Positions 15,230-23,357 are shown, counted from the stretch's first letter. The stretch is 45,269 nt of DNA from Streptomyces sp. Isolate_45 (GCF_024721315.2 NZ_JANFAK020000063.1:1-45269), one strand, 5' to 3'. The notes: generated from the sequence alone by a model not told the origin. Numbers and translations: made by a program.

Positions 15230-16015
15230 ATGGGCTCGCTGAACGGCAAGGTCGCGCTGGTCACAGGGGCGACGAGCGGCATCGGGCTGGGCATCGCCGC
15301 CCACCTCGCCGACCAGGGCGCGCACGTCTTCGTGTGCGGCCGCGACGCGGACCGGCTGGCCGCGACCGTCAAGTCCCTCCAGGAGTCCGGCGGCTCGGTG
15401 GACGGAACCACCTGCGACGTGACCGACCGGGAGGACGTCAAGCGCTTCGTCGGCGCGGCCGTCGAGCGGTTCGGCACCGTCGACATCCTCGTGAACAACG
15501 CCGGGCGCAGCGGTGGCGGCCCGGTCGCCGAGATGTCGGACGAGCTCTGGTACGACGTCATCAACACCAACCTCAACAGCGTCTTCCTGCTGACGCGCGA
15601 GGTGCTCAGCGCCGGCGGCATGCTCGGCAAGGGCTGGGGCCGCATCGTCAACATCGCCTCCACGGCCGGCAAGCAGGGCGCCGTGACCGCCGCCCCCTAC
15701 TCCGCGTCCAAGCACGGCGTGGTCGGCTTCACGAAGGCCCTCGGCCTCGACCTGGCCAGGACGGGCATCACCGCGAACGCCGTCTGCCCCGGCTTCGTCG
15801 AGACGCCGATGGCCGAGCGGGTCCGCCAGCACTACGCCTCGTCCTTCAACATCACCCTCGAAGAGGCCGCCGAGAAGGTCCACACCCGCGTCCCGATCGG
15901 CCGCTACGTGGAGGTCGAGGAAGTCGCCGCCATGGTCGACTACCTGGTCAGCGACGCGGCGGGCTCCGTCACCGCGCAGGCCATGAACGTCTGCGGCGGT
16001 CTCGGCAACTACTGA
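15230..16015 (+). CDS. ActIII-like C9 polyketide ketoreductase
   Basis: This 261-residue SDR has the same length as ActIII. It has the NADPH motif VTGATSGIGLGIA (11-23), NNAG (89-92) and the catalytic tetrad at N114, S144, Y157 and K161, matching ActIII numbering exactly. The segments NIASTAGKQG, APYSASKHGVVGFTKALGLD, NAVCPGFVETPMAERVR and the C-terminal NVCGGLGNY are diagnostic. ATG 15230 has GGAGG upstream, whereas an in-frame TTG at 15212 does not. It reduces the C9 keto group of the nascent octaketide. One oddity is Ser at position 94, where ActIII has the Pro of its PGG motif. It is the first gene of an operon with the reductase and FrnE-like genes. Confidence 0.95.
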   Translation: MGSLNGKVALVTGATSGIGLGIAAHLADQGAHVFVCGRDADRLAATVKSLQESGGSVDGTTCDVTDREDVKRFVGAAVERFGTVDILVNNAGRSGGGPVAEMSDELWYDVINTNLNSVFLLTREVLSAGGMLGKGWGRIVNIASTAGKQGAVTAAPYSASKHGVVGFTKALGLDLARTGITANAVCPGFVETPMAERVRQHYASSFNITLEEAAEKVHTRVPIGRYVEVEEVAAMVDYLVSDAAGSVTAQAMNVCGGLGNY

Positions 16016-16108
16016 TCCACCCGCCGGCGGCCCGACCCCCGCCGCCGGCGCGTCCGGACGGCCACGAGCCCCGGCCGGAAATCTCACGCACGAAGAAGGA
16101 AGTGTCCT

Positions 16109-17020
16109 ATGAAGGCAGCGGTGTTCAACGCGTTCGGCGGCCCCGAGGTACTGGAGGTCGCGGAGGTCGAAACCCCCATTCCGGCCGAAGGGCAGATCCG
16201 CGTCCGGGTCAAGGCCGCCGGCGTGCAGGCCTACGACTGCGCCGTGCGCGGAGGCTGGACGCCGCCGGGGGCGACCCTGGAGTTCCCGCAGAAGGTCGGG
16301 AACGACTTCGCCGGTGTCGTCGACGAGCTCGGCGAGGGCGTTGACGCCTTCGCCGTCGGCGACGAGGTCCTCGGCTGGGCGATCCTGTCCTGCTACGCCG
16401 AATACCTGGTGGTGTCCGTCGACCAGGTCGTCGCCAAGCCGGCCAACATGCCGTGGGAGGTCGCCGGGGCGTTCTCCGCGTCCGCGCAGACCGCCCACAC
16501 CGCCCTGGAGGACCTCGCCGTCGGCGCGGGCGACACCCTCCTCGTCCACGCCGCGGCCGGCGGGGTCGGGACCATCGCGGTGCAGCTCGCCAAGGAGCGC
16601 GGCGCCACGGTCATCGGTACCGCCAGTGAGCGCAACCACGACTACCTGCGCGAGCTCGGCGCCACCCCCGTCCGCTACGGCGAGGGCCTGGTGGAGCGGG
16701 TGCGCGCGCTCGCGCCGCAGGGAGTCACCGCGGCCCTCGACGGCATCGGCGGCGTCGCCGTCGACGACTCCGTGGAACTGGTCAAGGACAAGGACCGGAT
16801 CGGCACCCTGGTCGCCTTCGAGCGGCTGGAGGAGCTCGGTGTGCGCGGCATCTTCAGCCGGCGCGCGCAGGGCCGGCTCGCCGAGCTCACCGCGCTCTAC
16901 GCCGCGGGCAAGCTCCGCGTCGAGATCTCGCGGACCTTCCCGCTGGAGCGCGCCGCCGACGCCCACCGCGAGGTCGAGACCGGACACGTGCGGGGCAAGG
17001 TCGTCGTCACCGTCGCCTGA
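16109..17020 (+). CDS. Medium-chain quinone/enoyl reductase, ActVI-ORF2-like
   Basis: This 303-residue zinc-independent medium-chain dehydrogenase/reductase of the quinone oxidoreductase type starts MKAAVFNAFGGPEVLEV. It has VGNDFAGVVDELGEGVDAFAVGDEV in the catalytic domain and the cofactor motif VHAAAGGVGTIAVQLA (about 152-167). It lacks the structural zinc Cys cluster of alcohol dehydrogenases. A GAAGGAAG ribosome site lies upstream of ATG 16109. In the context of an ActIII ketoreductase it may act like ActVI-ORF2, which reduces the enoyl bond in the pyran ring of actinorhodin. A general quinone reductase role is the alternative. Confidence 0.8.
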   Translation: MKAAVFNAFGGPEVLEVAEVETPIPAEGQIRVRVKAAGVQAYDCAVRGGWTPPGATLEFPQKVGNDFAGVVDELGEGVDAFAVGDEVLGWAILSCYAEYLVVSVDQVVAKPANMPWEVAGAFSASAQTAHTALEDLAVGAGDTLLVHAAAGGVGTIAVQLAKERGATVIGTASERNHDYLRELGATPVRYGEGLVERVRALAPQGVTAALDGIGGVAVDDSVELVKDKDRIGTLVAFERLEELGVRGIFSRRAQGRLAELTALYAAGKLRVEISRTFPLERAADAHREVETGHVRGKVVVTVA

Positions 17021-17103
17021 GGCGGGGACGCAGTCGGCGCCGCTGCCCGGAGCGGCAGTCGCCGGTCCGGTCCCGCAGGCGGCGCGTAGTGAGGAGCGTA
17101 CGC

Positions 17104-17742
17104 ATGAAGATCGAGATCTACTCCGATGTCCTGTGCCCGTGGTGCTACATAGGCAAGAGCCGCATCGCGAAGGCACTGGACGGGTTCGCGCACCGCGACG
17201 CGGTGGAGGTGGTGTGGCGCAGCTTCGAGCTGGCCCCCGACGCGGACGGGGTCCCCGGTGTCACCGCGGCCGCGGCCATGGAGCAGTGGACCGACCCGGC
17301 CGCCGTACCCGCGCGGATCGCACTGATCCGCTCGAACGGTGAGCAGGAGGGCGTGGAGCTGAACCTCCACAAGTCCCGGCCCGTCAGCACCTTCGACGCC
17401 CACCGGCTGATCCACCTGGCCACCGCTCGCGGCCGGGTGGACGCGGTACTGGAAGGCCTGTTCCACGCCTACCACACCGACGCGTTGAACGTGGCGGACC
17501 CGGAGGTGCTGTCCGGCATCGCCGCGAATGCCGGCCTCGACGCCGACGAGGTCAAGGAACTGCTGGAGGGCGACCGCTACGCCGACCGGGTGGCCGCCGA
17601 CGAGCGCCGCGCCGTCCGGCTCGGCGTGAGCGGAGTGCCCTCCGTGGTGATCGACGGACGTCCGCCGGTCTCCGGAGTGCAGGACCCGGCCGCGCTGACG
17701 GCCGCTCTCGAAGCGGCCTGGGCCCAGCGCGCGAAGGCCTGA
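17104..17742 (+). CDS. DsbA-family dithiol-disulfide isomerase, FrnE-like
   Basis: This 212-residue thioredoxin-fold protein of the DsbA/2-hydroxychromene-2-carboxylate isomerase group has an active-site CPWC (C11-C14) in IYSDVLCPWCYIGK, a helical insertion and cis-Pro loop GVSGVPSVVIDG. FrnE takes its name from the frenolicin (pyranonaphthoquinone) cluster, which fits the rest of this locus. ATG 17104 has GAGGAG about 8 nt upstream. A GTG at 17089 lies within that ribosome site region. It has no signal peptide, so it acts in the cytoplasm. Its role in polyketide pathways is not established. Such proteins also occur outside clusters as oxidative-stress factors. Confidence 0.88.
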   Translation: MKIEIYSDVLCPWCYIGKSRIAKALDGFAHRDAVEVVWRSFELAPDADGVPGVTAAAAMEQWTDPAAVPARIALIRSNGEQEGVELNLHKSRPVSTFDAHRLIHLATARGRVDAVLEGLFHAYHTDALNVADPEVLSGIAANAGLDADEVKELLEGDRYADRVAADERRAVRLGVSGVPSVVIDGRPPVSGVQDPAALTAALEAAWAQRAKA

Positions 17743-17757
17743 CCCGGGGAACGTGAA

Positions 17758-17829
17758 CCCGCCTGGTTGGCTGGATCTTTCTTCCAACGGATCTCCAGCA
17801 CGCTCCTGAAAAGTGACCGACCAGGCGGG
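17758..17829. repeat. Long-range inverted repeat in intergenic region
   Basis: CCCGCCTGGT (17758-17767) and ACCAGGCGGG (17820-17829) are perfect 10-bp complements 52 nt apart. They enclose an AT-richer stretch with a smaller GTTGG/CCAAC pair. The element could be the terminator of the ketoreductase operon or a structured 5' leader for the secreted-protein gene at 17867. Confidence 0.4.
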
Positions 17830-17866
17830 GACACCTCCACGCCGACGGGCTCCGAAAGGAACAACA

Positions 17867-18502
17867 GTGCAGCGCAAGTGGAAGCTGACCGGTGGCATGG
17901 TGGGTTCGCTCGGTCTGGCCCTGACGGGAGTGCTCGCCACGTCGGGTCCGGCCAGCGCCGCGACCGTGTCGACGACGCTCCCGTACATCTGCCAGACCCG
18001 GCTCTCCGGTGAGTGGATACCGGTCGAGTACAGCCGGAACTTCACCACCACGGCGCCGGCCAAGGTCGCGCCGTTCCAGACCTTCAAGGTCACTTTCGAC
18101 TCGGCGCCGATCAAGGCCGTCGCCGACTACAACAAGCTTCTGAACACCATCTCGTTCAACTACAAGGTTCCCGCCAACGCCAAGGTCGTCAGCTACAAGC
18201 TGACCGGCGGCAGCAACCTCGGCACCGCCAACCAGTGGGTCGAGCGCAACGGCAACGACCTGCGCGTGAAGTCGGACGGCGAGTGGGCCGGCGGCGTCGA
18301 GTTCGACTTCCCGAACCTCGAGGTCACCCTCCGCGCCCCGGGCAGCGGCACCCTCACCACGGGCGCCGGTGGCTCCAGCTTCACCGACACCGCGTTCGGC
18401 TGGGACCGCCTGCAGCCCGACACCAACGAGTGGGACCCCTTCCAGTGCTACGCCGACCCGGCGCAGCCCGTCACCTTCTCGACGACCAAGGTCAAGTTCT
18501 GA
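17867..18502 (+). CDS. Secreted beta-rich protein of unknown function
   Basis: This 211-residue protein starts at GTG 17867 behind an AAAGGA ribosome site. The signal peptide (basic QRKWK, a hydrophobic stretch, and cleavage after GPASA near residue 31) predicts Sec export. The mature part is Thr/Ser/Asn rich with short alternating strands and two Cys (TLPYICQ and FQCYAD) that could form one disulfide. It resembles Streptomyces secreted proteins of an uncharacterised family (possibly DUF6801), but I am not sure. It follows the FrnE-like gene by 124 nt and is probably not part of the polyketide pathway. No catalytic motif is visible. Confidence 0.7.
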   Translation: MQRKWKLTGGMVGSLGLALTGVLATSGPASAATVSTTLPYICQTRLSGEWIPVEYSRNFTTTAPAKVAPFQTFKVTFDSAPIKAVADYNKLLNTISFNYKVPANAKVVSYKLTGGSNLGTANQWVERNGNDLRVKSDGEWAGGVEFDFPNLEVTLRAPGSGTLTTGAGGSSFTDTAFGWDRLQPDTNEWDPFQCYADPAQPVTFSTTKVKF

Positions 18503-18523
18503 CCGAGGTGCGGGCAGGAGGCG

Positions 18524-18559
18524 GTCCGGGCCGGCCGGGGAACACCGGCCGGCCCGGAC
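18524..18559. terminator. Bidirectional stem-loop terminator
   Basis: A perfect 15-bp inverted repeat (18524-18538 with 18545-18559, 6-nt loop) lies between the convergent secreted-protein and katG genes. Confidence 0.85.
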
Positions 18560-18566
18560 GTCACCG

Positions 18567-20798
18567 TCAGGCGAGGTCGAACCGGTCGAGGTTCATGACC
18601 TTGTCCCAGGCCGCCACGAAGTCCTTCACGAACTTCGCCTTCGCGTCGTCGCTCGCGTAGACCTCCGCGAGCGCGCGCAGCTCGGAGTTCGAGCCGAACA
18701 CGAGGTCGGCGCGAGTGCCGGTCCACCGGACCTCGCCCGTGGCCGCGTCGCGGCCCTCGAAGGCGTTGCCGTCCTCGGCCGTGGCCGTCCACGTCGTGCC
18801 CAGATCGAGCAGGTTGACGAAGAAGTCGTTCGTCAGGGTCCCGGGCGTGGTGGTGAGGACCCCGTGCCGCGCCTGCTGGTGGTTCGCGCCGAGGACGCGC
18901 AGACCACCGACGAGCACCGTCATCTCGGGGGCGCTCAGGTTCAGCAGGTTGGCACGGTCGATCAGCAGGTACTCGGCCGGCAGTCGGTTGCCCTTCCCGA
19001 GGTAGTTGCGGAAGCCGTCGGCGGCGGGCTCCAGCGCCGCGAACGACTCGACGTCGGTCTGCTCCTGCGAGGCGTCCACGCGGCCCGGGGTGAAGGGCAC
19101 CTCGATGTCGAAGCCGGCGTCCTTCGCGGCCTGCTCGACGGCGGCGCCGCCCGCGAGGACGATCAGGTCGGCGAGCGATATCCGCCTGTCCCCGGATCCG
19201 GCGGAGTGGAACTCCTCCTGGATCGACGTCAGCGTGCGCAGCACCGTCGCCAGCTGGTCCGGGTCGTTGGCCTCCCACCCGCTCTGCGGCTGGAGTCGCA
19301 CGCGCGCGCCGTTGGCGCCACCGCGCTTGTCACTGCCCCGGAACGAGGCGGCCGAGGCCCAGGCGACGGAGACCAGCTGGGACACCGACAGGTCCGAGCC
19401 GAGGACCCGCGCCTTGAGGGCGGCGACGTCGTCGGCCCCGACGGGCTCGTGCGTCACCGGGGGCAGGGGGTCCTGCCACAGCAGCGTCTCGGTCGGGACC
19501 TCCGGGCCGAGATAGCGCACGACCGGGCCCATGTCGCGGTGGGTCAGCTTGTACCAGGCGCGGGCGAAGGCGTCCGCGAATTCCGCCGGGTTCTCGTGGA
19601 AGCGCCGGGAGATCCGCTCGTAGGCCGGGTCGAACCGCAGCGAGAGGTCCGTCGTCAGCATCGTCGGCGCGTGGGTCTTCGACGGGTCGTGGGCGTCGGG
19701 CACGGTGCCCGCCCCGGCGCCGTCCTTCGGACGCCACTGGTGCGCGCCGGCCGGGCTCTTGAACAGCTCCCACTCGTAGCCGAAGAGGATGTCGAAGAAG
19801 CTGTTGTCCCAGGTGATCGGGGTGTCCGTCCAGATGCCCTCAAGGCCACTGGTGATCGCGTCGCCACCCTTGCCGGTGCCGTACGTGCTCTTCCAGCCGA
19901 AGCCCTGCTGCTCGATCGGCGCGGCCTCGGGGTCGTCGCCGACGCTCTCCGCCGGGCCCGCGCCGTGGGTCTTGCCGAAGGTGTGACCACCCGCGACCAG
20001 TGCGACCGTCTCCTCGTCGTTCATCGCCATCCGGCGGAACGTCTCACGGATGTCGCGGGCCGCGGCGATCGGGTCCGGATTGCCGTTGGGGCCTTCCGGG
20101 TTGACGTAGATGAGGCCCATCTGGACCGCGCCGAGCGGGTTCTCCAGCTCGCGGTCGCCGGTGTAGCGCTCGTCGTCGAGCCAGGTGGTCTCCGGACCCC
20201 AGTAGACGTCCTCGTCGGGCTCCCAGACGTCGGCCCGCCCGCCGCCGAAGCCGAAGGTCTCGAAGCCCATCTGCTCCAGCGCGACGTTGCCGGTGAGGAT
20301 CATCAGGTCGGCCCAGGAGAGGTTCTGGCCGTACTTCTTCTTGACGGGCCACAGCAGGCGGCGGGCCTTGTCCAGGTTCCCGTTGTCCGGCCAGCTGTTC
20401 AGCGGGGCGAAGCGCTGCTGGCCGGCGCCGGCGCCGCCGCGTCCGTCGCTGATCCGGTAGGTGCCCGCGCTGTGCCAGGCCATTCGGATCATGAAGGGGC
20501 CGTAGTGGCCGAAGTCGGCGGGCCACCAGTCCTGCGAGGTCGTCAGGACCTCGGCGATGTCCCGCTTGACGGCCGGCAGGTCGAGGGTCTTGAACGCCTC
20601 GGCGTAGTCGAACTCCTCGCCCAGCGGGTTGGCCACGGCCGGGTTCTTGGCGAGGATCTTCAGGTTCAGGCGTTCGGGCCACCATTGGCGGTTCCCACCG
20701 CCCTGGGTCGGGTGCGGGGCGCGCTCGTGCGCGACCGGACAACCTCCACCGCCCCCGTCCTTCGCGTCTACGACGATTGCGTCATGGTTCTCAGACAT
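18567..20798 (-). CDS. katG: Catalase-peroxidase KatG
   Basis: This 743-residue bifunctional heme catalase-peroxidase has both the active N-terminal and the degenerate C-terminal peroxidase domains. The distal site MIRMAWHSAGTYR gives R105, W108 and H109, and the proximal heme ligand lies in VALVAGGHTFGKTHGAGP. W108 with the Tyr of the LIYVNPEGPNG loop and a downstream Met would form the usual Met-Tyr-Trp adduct. ATG 20798 has GGAAGGA upstream, so the 14-codon N-terminal extension in the same frame is unlikely. It destroys hydrogen peroxide in the cytoplasm. The divergent Fur-family gene is the likely regulator. Polyketide quinones generate peroxide, so the placement beside the cluster may be useful, but this is speculation. 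Confidence 0.97.
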   Translation of the reverse strand: MSENHDAIVVDAKDGGGGGCPVAHERAPHPTQGGGNRQWWPERLNLKILAKNPAVANPLGEEFDYAEAFKTLDLPAVKRDIAEVLTTSQDWWPADFGHYGPFMIRMAWHSAGTYRISDGRGGAGAGQQRFAPLNSWPDNGNLDKARRLLWPVKKKYGQNLSWADLMILTGNVALEQMGFETFGFGGGRADVWEPDEDVYWGPETTWLDDERYTGDRELENPLGAVQMGLIYVNPEGPNGNPDPIAAARDIRETFRRMAMNDEETVALVAGGHTFGKTHGAGPAESVGDDPEAAPIEQQGFGWKSTYGTGKGGDAITSGLEGIWTDTPITWDNSFFDILFGYEWELFKSPAGAHQWRPKDGAGAGTVPDAHDPSKTHAPTMLTTDLSLRFDPAYERISRRFHENPAEFADAFARAWYKLTHRDMGPVVRYLGPEVPTETLLWQDPLPPVTHEPVGADDVAALKARVLGSDLSVSQLVSVAWASAASFRGSDKRGGANGARVRLQPQSGWEANDPDQLATVLRTLTSIQEEFHSAGSGDRRISLADLIVLAGGAAVEQAAKDAGFDIEVPFTPGRVDASQEQTDVESFAALEPAADGFRNYLGKGNRLPAEYLLIDRANLLNLSAPEMTVLVGGLRVLGANHQQARHGVLTTTPGTLTNDFFVNLLDLGTTWTATAEDGNAFEGRDAATGEVRWTGTRADLVFGSNSELRALAEVYASDDAKAKFVKDFVAAWDKVMNLDRFDLA

Positions 20799-20929
20799 GG
20801 GAATCCTTCCGGACCGGATCACGGTGCTCAGGAACTGCATGCGTGTGGAACAGTCGGGGCGCAGGGGTCGGGACCCGGGTCGGGCCCGTCGGTGGGGCTT
20901 CTCCTGCCGCGCTGGAGTCGTCCTGCCCC

Positions 20930-20976
20930 TTGGCTGTCAATAAATCCGATCCTACGATGGACGCAATCCAAGTCAA
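20930..20976. promoter_or_regulatory. Overlapping divergent promoters of katG and the Fur-family gene
   Basis: On the + strand TTGGCT (20930-20935) and TACGAT (20953-20958) are 17 bp apart, reading toward the Fur gene. On the - strand TTGACT (20976-20971) and TAGGAT (20954-20949) are 16 bp apart, reading toward katG. The two -10 hexamers overlap, so a single bound repressor could shut both, as expected for FurA/CatR-type autoregulation. The + strand promoter lies across an in-frame ATG at 20957, which supports ATG 21065 as the Fur start. Confidence 0.65.
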
Positions 20977-21064
20977 GAAGAACACCAAGCTCCGTGCCGC
21001 GGGTTTCCCGGCCCCCGCCGGCGGTCCTCCGGGAACCCTCCGCCCGACCGAACAGGGTGATGCC

Positions 21065-21475
21065 ATGAGTGACCTGCTGGAGCGACTGCGAGGGCGTGGC
21101 TGGAGGATGACCGCGCAACGGCGCGTGGTCGCGGAGGTCCTCGATGGCGACCACGTCCACCTCACGGCCGACGAGGTGCACGCCCGTGCCGTACGGAAAC
21201 TGCCGGAGATCTCCCGGGCGACGGTCTACAACGCCCTCGGGGAACTGGTCTCCCTCGGCGAGGTCGCGGAGGTCTCCACCGACGGTCGGGCGAAGCGCTA
21301 CGACCCGAACGCGCACCACCCGCACCAGCACCTGGTCTGCACCGGCTGCGGCCTGATCCGCGACGTCCACCCGGCCGGCGATCCCCTCGCCGGCCTCCCG
21401 GACGGGGAACGGTTCGGCTTCGCCGTCGCCGAGGTCGAGGTCACCTACCGGGGGCTCTGCCCGGCCTGCGCCTGA
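21065..21475 (+). CDS. Fur-family peroxide-sensing regulator of katG (FurA/CatR type)
   Basis: This 136-residue Fur protein has an N-terminal winged helix (LLERLRGRGWRMTAQRRVVAEVL and the recognition helix region ISRATVYNALGELVSLGEV). It has the regulatory metal site HHPHQHLVCTGCG and a structural Cys4 zinc site from CTGCG and the C-terminal CPACA. It would bind the divergent promoter region, and metal-catalysed oxidation would release it, as known for FurA and CatR with katG. The length equals that of those regulators when the start is ATG 21065. An upstream ATG at 20957 would overlap the promoter. The ribosome site is weak (CAGGGTGATGCC). Confidence 0.9.
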   Translation: MSDLLERLRGRGWRMTAQRRVVAEVLDGDHVHLTADEVHARAVRKLPEISRATVYNALGELVSLGEVAEVSTDGRAKRYDPNAHHPHQHLVCTGCGLIRDVHPAGDPLAGLPDGERFGFAVAEVEVTYRGLCPACA

Positions 21476-21514
21476 GCCCCGCGCGGGCAACGCCGCCCTC
21501 CCCGAGCCACCCGG

Positions 21515-21540
21515 GGCGGTTCCGCCGTCCCGGAACCGCC
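21515..21540. terminator. Stem-loop terminator after the Fur-family gene
   Basis: A perfect 10-bp inverted repeat (21515-21524 with 21531-21540, 6-nt loop) lies 39 nt after the stop. Confidence 0.65.
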
Positions 21541-21621
21541 CGGCCCGCAGGGAACCGTCCCCGTGTCCGCGGCCGTCCTTCGTTCCTTCGCCCTCATCCG
21601 TCCCGGAATCGGCAACAAGCT

Positions 21622-21651
21622 TTGCCGGACAGGCGCCGTCGTGCGCACGCT
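21622..21651 (+). promoter_or_regulatory. Candidate promoter giving a leaderless MFS transcript
   Basis: TTGCCG (21622-21627) and CACGCT (21646-21651) are 18 bp apart. The expected start is at about 21658, the A of the ATG. No ribosome site precedes that ATG, which agrees with a leaderless message. Confidence 0.35.
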
Positions 21652-21657
21652 CCGCGC

Positions 21658-23148
21658 ATGAAACCGCACAGTCGTTCCGCGCAGGATCCGATCCGTGCCG
21701 CCGCCCCCGGGCCGCAGGCGCTCACGCCCACGGCCCGGTGGGCCCTGGCCGGGCTGTCCCTCTCCGTGCTGCCGGCCTCCCTCGGTACGAGCATCGCCCA
21801 CGTGGGCCTCCCGGCCATGGCCACCGCCTTCGACGCCTCGTTCCAGGCGGTCCAGTGGATCGTCCTGGCCTACCTCCTCGCCCTCACCACCCTCATCGTC
21901 AGCGCCGGCAGGCTGGGCGACCTCGTCGGCCGCCGGCGCCTGCTGCTCGGCGGGATCCTCCTCTTCACGGCCGCCTCGCTGCTGTGCGCCGCCGCGCCCA
22001 CCCTGGGGCTGCTGATCGCCGCCCGTGCGGCGCAGGGCCTCGGGGCCGCCGTCATGACGGCCCTCGCCATGGCCTTCGTCGCCGGGACGGTGCCGAAGGA
22101 ACGGGTCGGCCGCGCCATGGGCCTCCTCGGGAGCACGTCCGCGATCGGTACCGCCCTCGGCCCCTCCCTGGGCGGATTCCTGATCTCCGGAGTCGGCTGG
22201 CAGGCCCTCTTCCTCGTCGGCGTGCCGCCCGGCCTGCTGGCCCTGCACCTGGTGCGCCGTCACCTCCCCTGCGACCCGCCCCGGTCCGCCGCCGCCCCGG
22301 TGGGCTTCGACCACCCCGGCACACTGCTGCTGGCCCTGACGCTCGGGGCCTACGCCCTCGCCGTGACGCTCGGCCAGGGTGGCTTCGACGCGGTGAACGC
22401 CGCCCTGCTGGTGGCCGCCGCCTGCGGCGCGGCCCTGTTCGTACGCGTCGAGGCGCGGGCCGCGTCGCCGCTGATCAGGCCGTCCGCGTTCCGCGATCCG
22501 GTGCTCGGCCCGGGCGTCGTCGCCGGCGTCCTCGTCTCGACGGTGATGATGACGACCCTCGTCGTCGGGCCCTTCCACCTCACGCTCGGGCTCGGGCTCC
22601 CGGGAGCCCTCGCCGGACTCGTCCTGGCCTCGGGTCCGGTCGTCGCCGCACTGACCGGCGTGCCCGCCGGCCGCCTCGCGGACCGTTTCGGAGCGCACCG
22701 CACGACCGTCTCGGGCCTCGCGGCGATGGCGGTCGGTACCGCCTCCCTGGCCGTACTGCCGGCAGGCGCCGGGGTGTTCGGGTACCTGGTCCCCCTCGTG
22801 GTGGTCACGGCCGGCTACGCGGTGTTCCAGACGGCCAACAACACCGCCGTCATGGCCGGTGTCCCCGCGGACCGCAGGGGCGTGGTGTCCGGGGTGCTCA
22901 ACCTGTCGCGCAACCTCGGTCTCATCACCGGCGCGTCCGTCATGAGCGCCGTCTTCGCCTTCGCCTCGGGGGCCGCGGACATCACGACGGCGGGACCCGC
23001 GTCCGTCGCCGCGGGTACGCGGATCACGTACGCCGTGGCGGCGGGGCTGACCGTCCTGGCGTCGGCCGTCGCCGCCGGGAGCGGCGGCCTCGTACGCCGC
23101 CGGGCCGCACGCCGCGCGGCACGTCTTGCGTCCGCCCGGCGCACCTGA
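21658..23148 (+). CDS. DHA2-type MFS drug transporter (14 helices)
   Basis: This 496-residue membrane protein has the layout of 14-helix drug/proton antiporters. Motif A is SAGRLGDLVGRRRLLLGG, followed by RAAQGLGAAVMTALAMAFVAG (motif B) and GTALGPSLGGFLI (motif C, proline/glycine-rich, typical of exporters). The start ATG 21658 lacks a ribosome site, and an in-frame TTG at 21622 has none either. A leaderless start is possible. It stands alone with no adjacent regulator. Its substrate is unknown. It lies 4 kb from the polyketide cluster, so export of its product is possible but not indicated. Confidence 0.88.
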   Translation: MKPHSRSAQDPIRAAAPGPQALTPTARWALAGLSLSVLPASLGTSIAHVGLPAMATAFDASFQAVQWIVLAYLLALTTLIVSAGRLGDLVGRRRLLLGGILLFTAASLLCAAAPTLGLLIAARAAQGLGAAVMTALAMAFVAGTVPKERVGRAMGLLGSTSAIGTALGPSLGGFLISGVGWQALFLVGVPPGLLALHLVRRHLPCDPPRSAAAPVGFDHPGTLLLALTLGAYALAVTLGQGGFDAVNAALLVAAACGAALFVRVEARAASPLIRPSAFRDPVLGPGVVAGVLVSTVMMTTLVVGPFHLTLGLGLPGALAGLVLASGPVVAALTGVPAGRLADRFGAHRTTVSGLAAMAVGTASLAVLPAGAGVFGYLVPLVVVTAGYAVFQTANNTAVMAGVPADRRGVVSGVLNLSRNLGLITGASVMSAVFAFASGAADITTAGPASVAAGTRITYAVAAGLTVLASAVAAGSGGLVRRRAARRAARLASARRT

Positions 23149-23253
23149 GCCGAGCTCGAACCGAGCGGTTCTCGGCGGCGGCTGAGGTGGTGTCACCGGC
23201 CCCCTCCGCGTTGCGCGGGGCGCTTCGTCCGGTCACAGAGTGGTGGAGACCAC

Positions 23254-23328
23254 TTGTCCCCGGCGTTTGAGTCGTTCTAGCCTCCTCCAAGTTGTGCATT
23301 ACGAAACAGGTGTTGCACCCTGTGCAAC
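23254..23328 (+). promoter_or_regulatory. Promoter and 17-bp operator of the sugar ABC operon
   Basis: TTGTCC (23254-23259) and TAGCCT (23278-23283), spaced 18 bp, are a possible promoter. Just downstream is a perfect palindrome, GTTGCACCCTGTGCAAC (23312-23328). A related half-palindrome GTTGTGCA starts at 23291. A LacI- or ROK-type repressor of the sugar operon is the natural binder, but none is encoded nearby. Confidence 0.5.
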
Positions 23329-23357
23329 GCGTTCGCACTCTCTCCCGGGGACCGCCC

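Noticed and set aside
1..17742. An ACP gene near either KS/CLF pair
   Set aside because: I searched the gaps after both CLF genes and the rest of the cluster for an 80-90-residue frame with a DSL-type phosphopantetheine motif and found none. The gene must lie outside the window.
20957..21064. Longer N-terminus for the Fur-family protein from ATG 20957
   Set aside because: It would overlap the -10 of its own promoter, and the extra 36 residues are unlike known Fur proteins.
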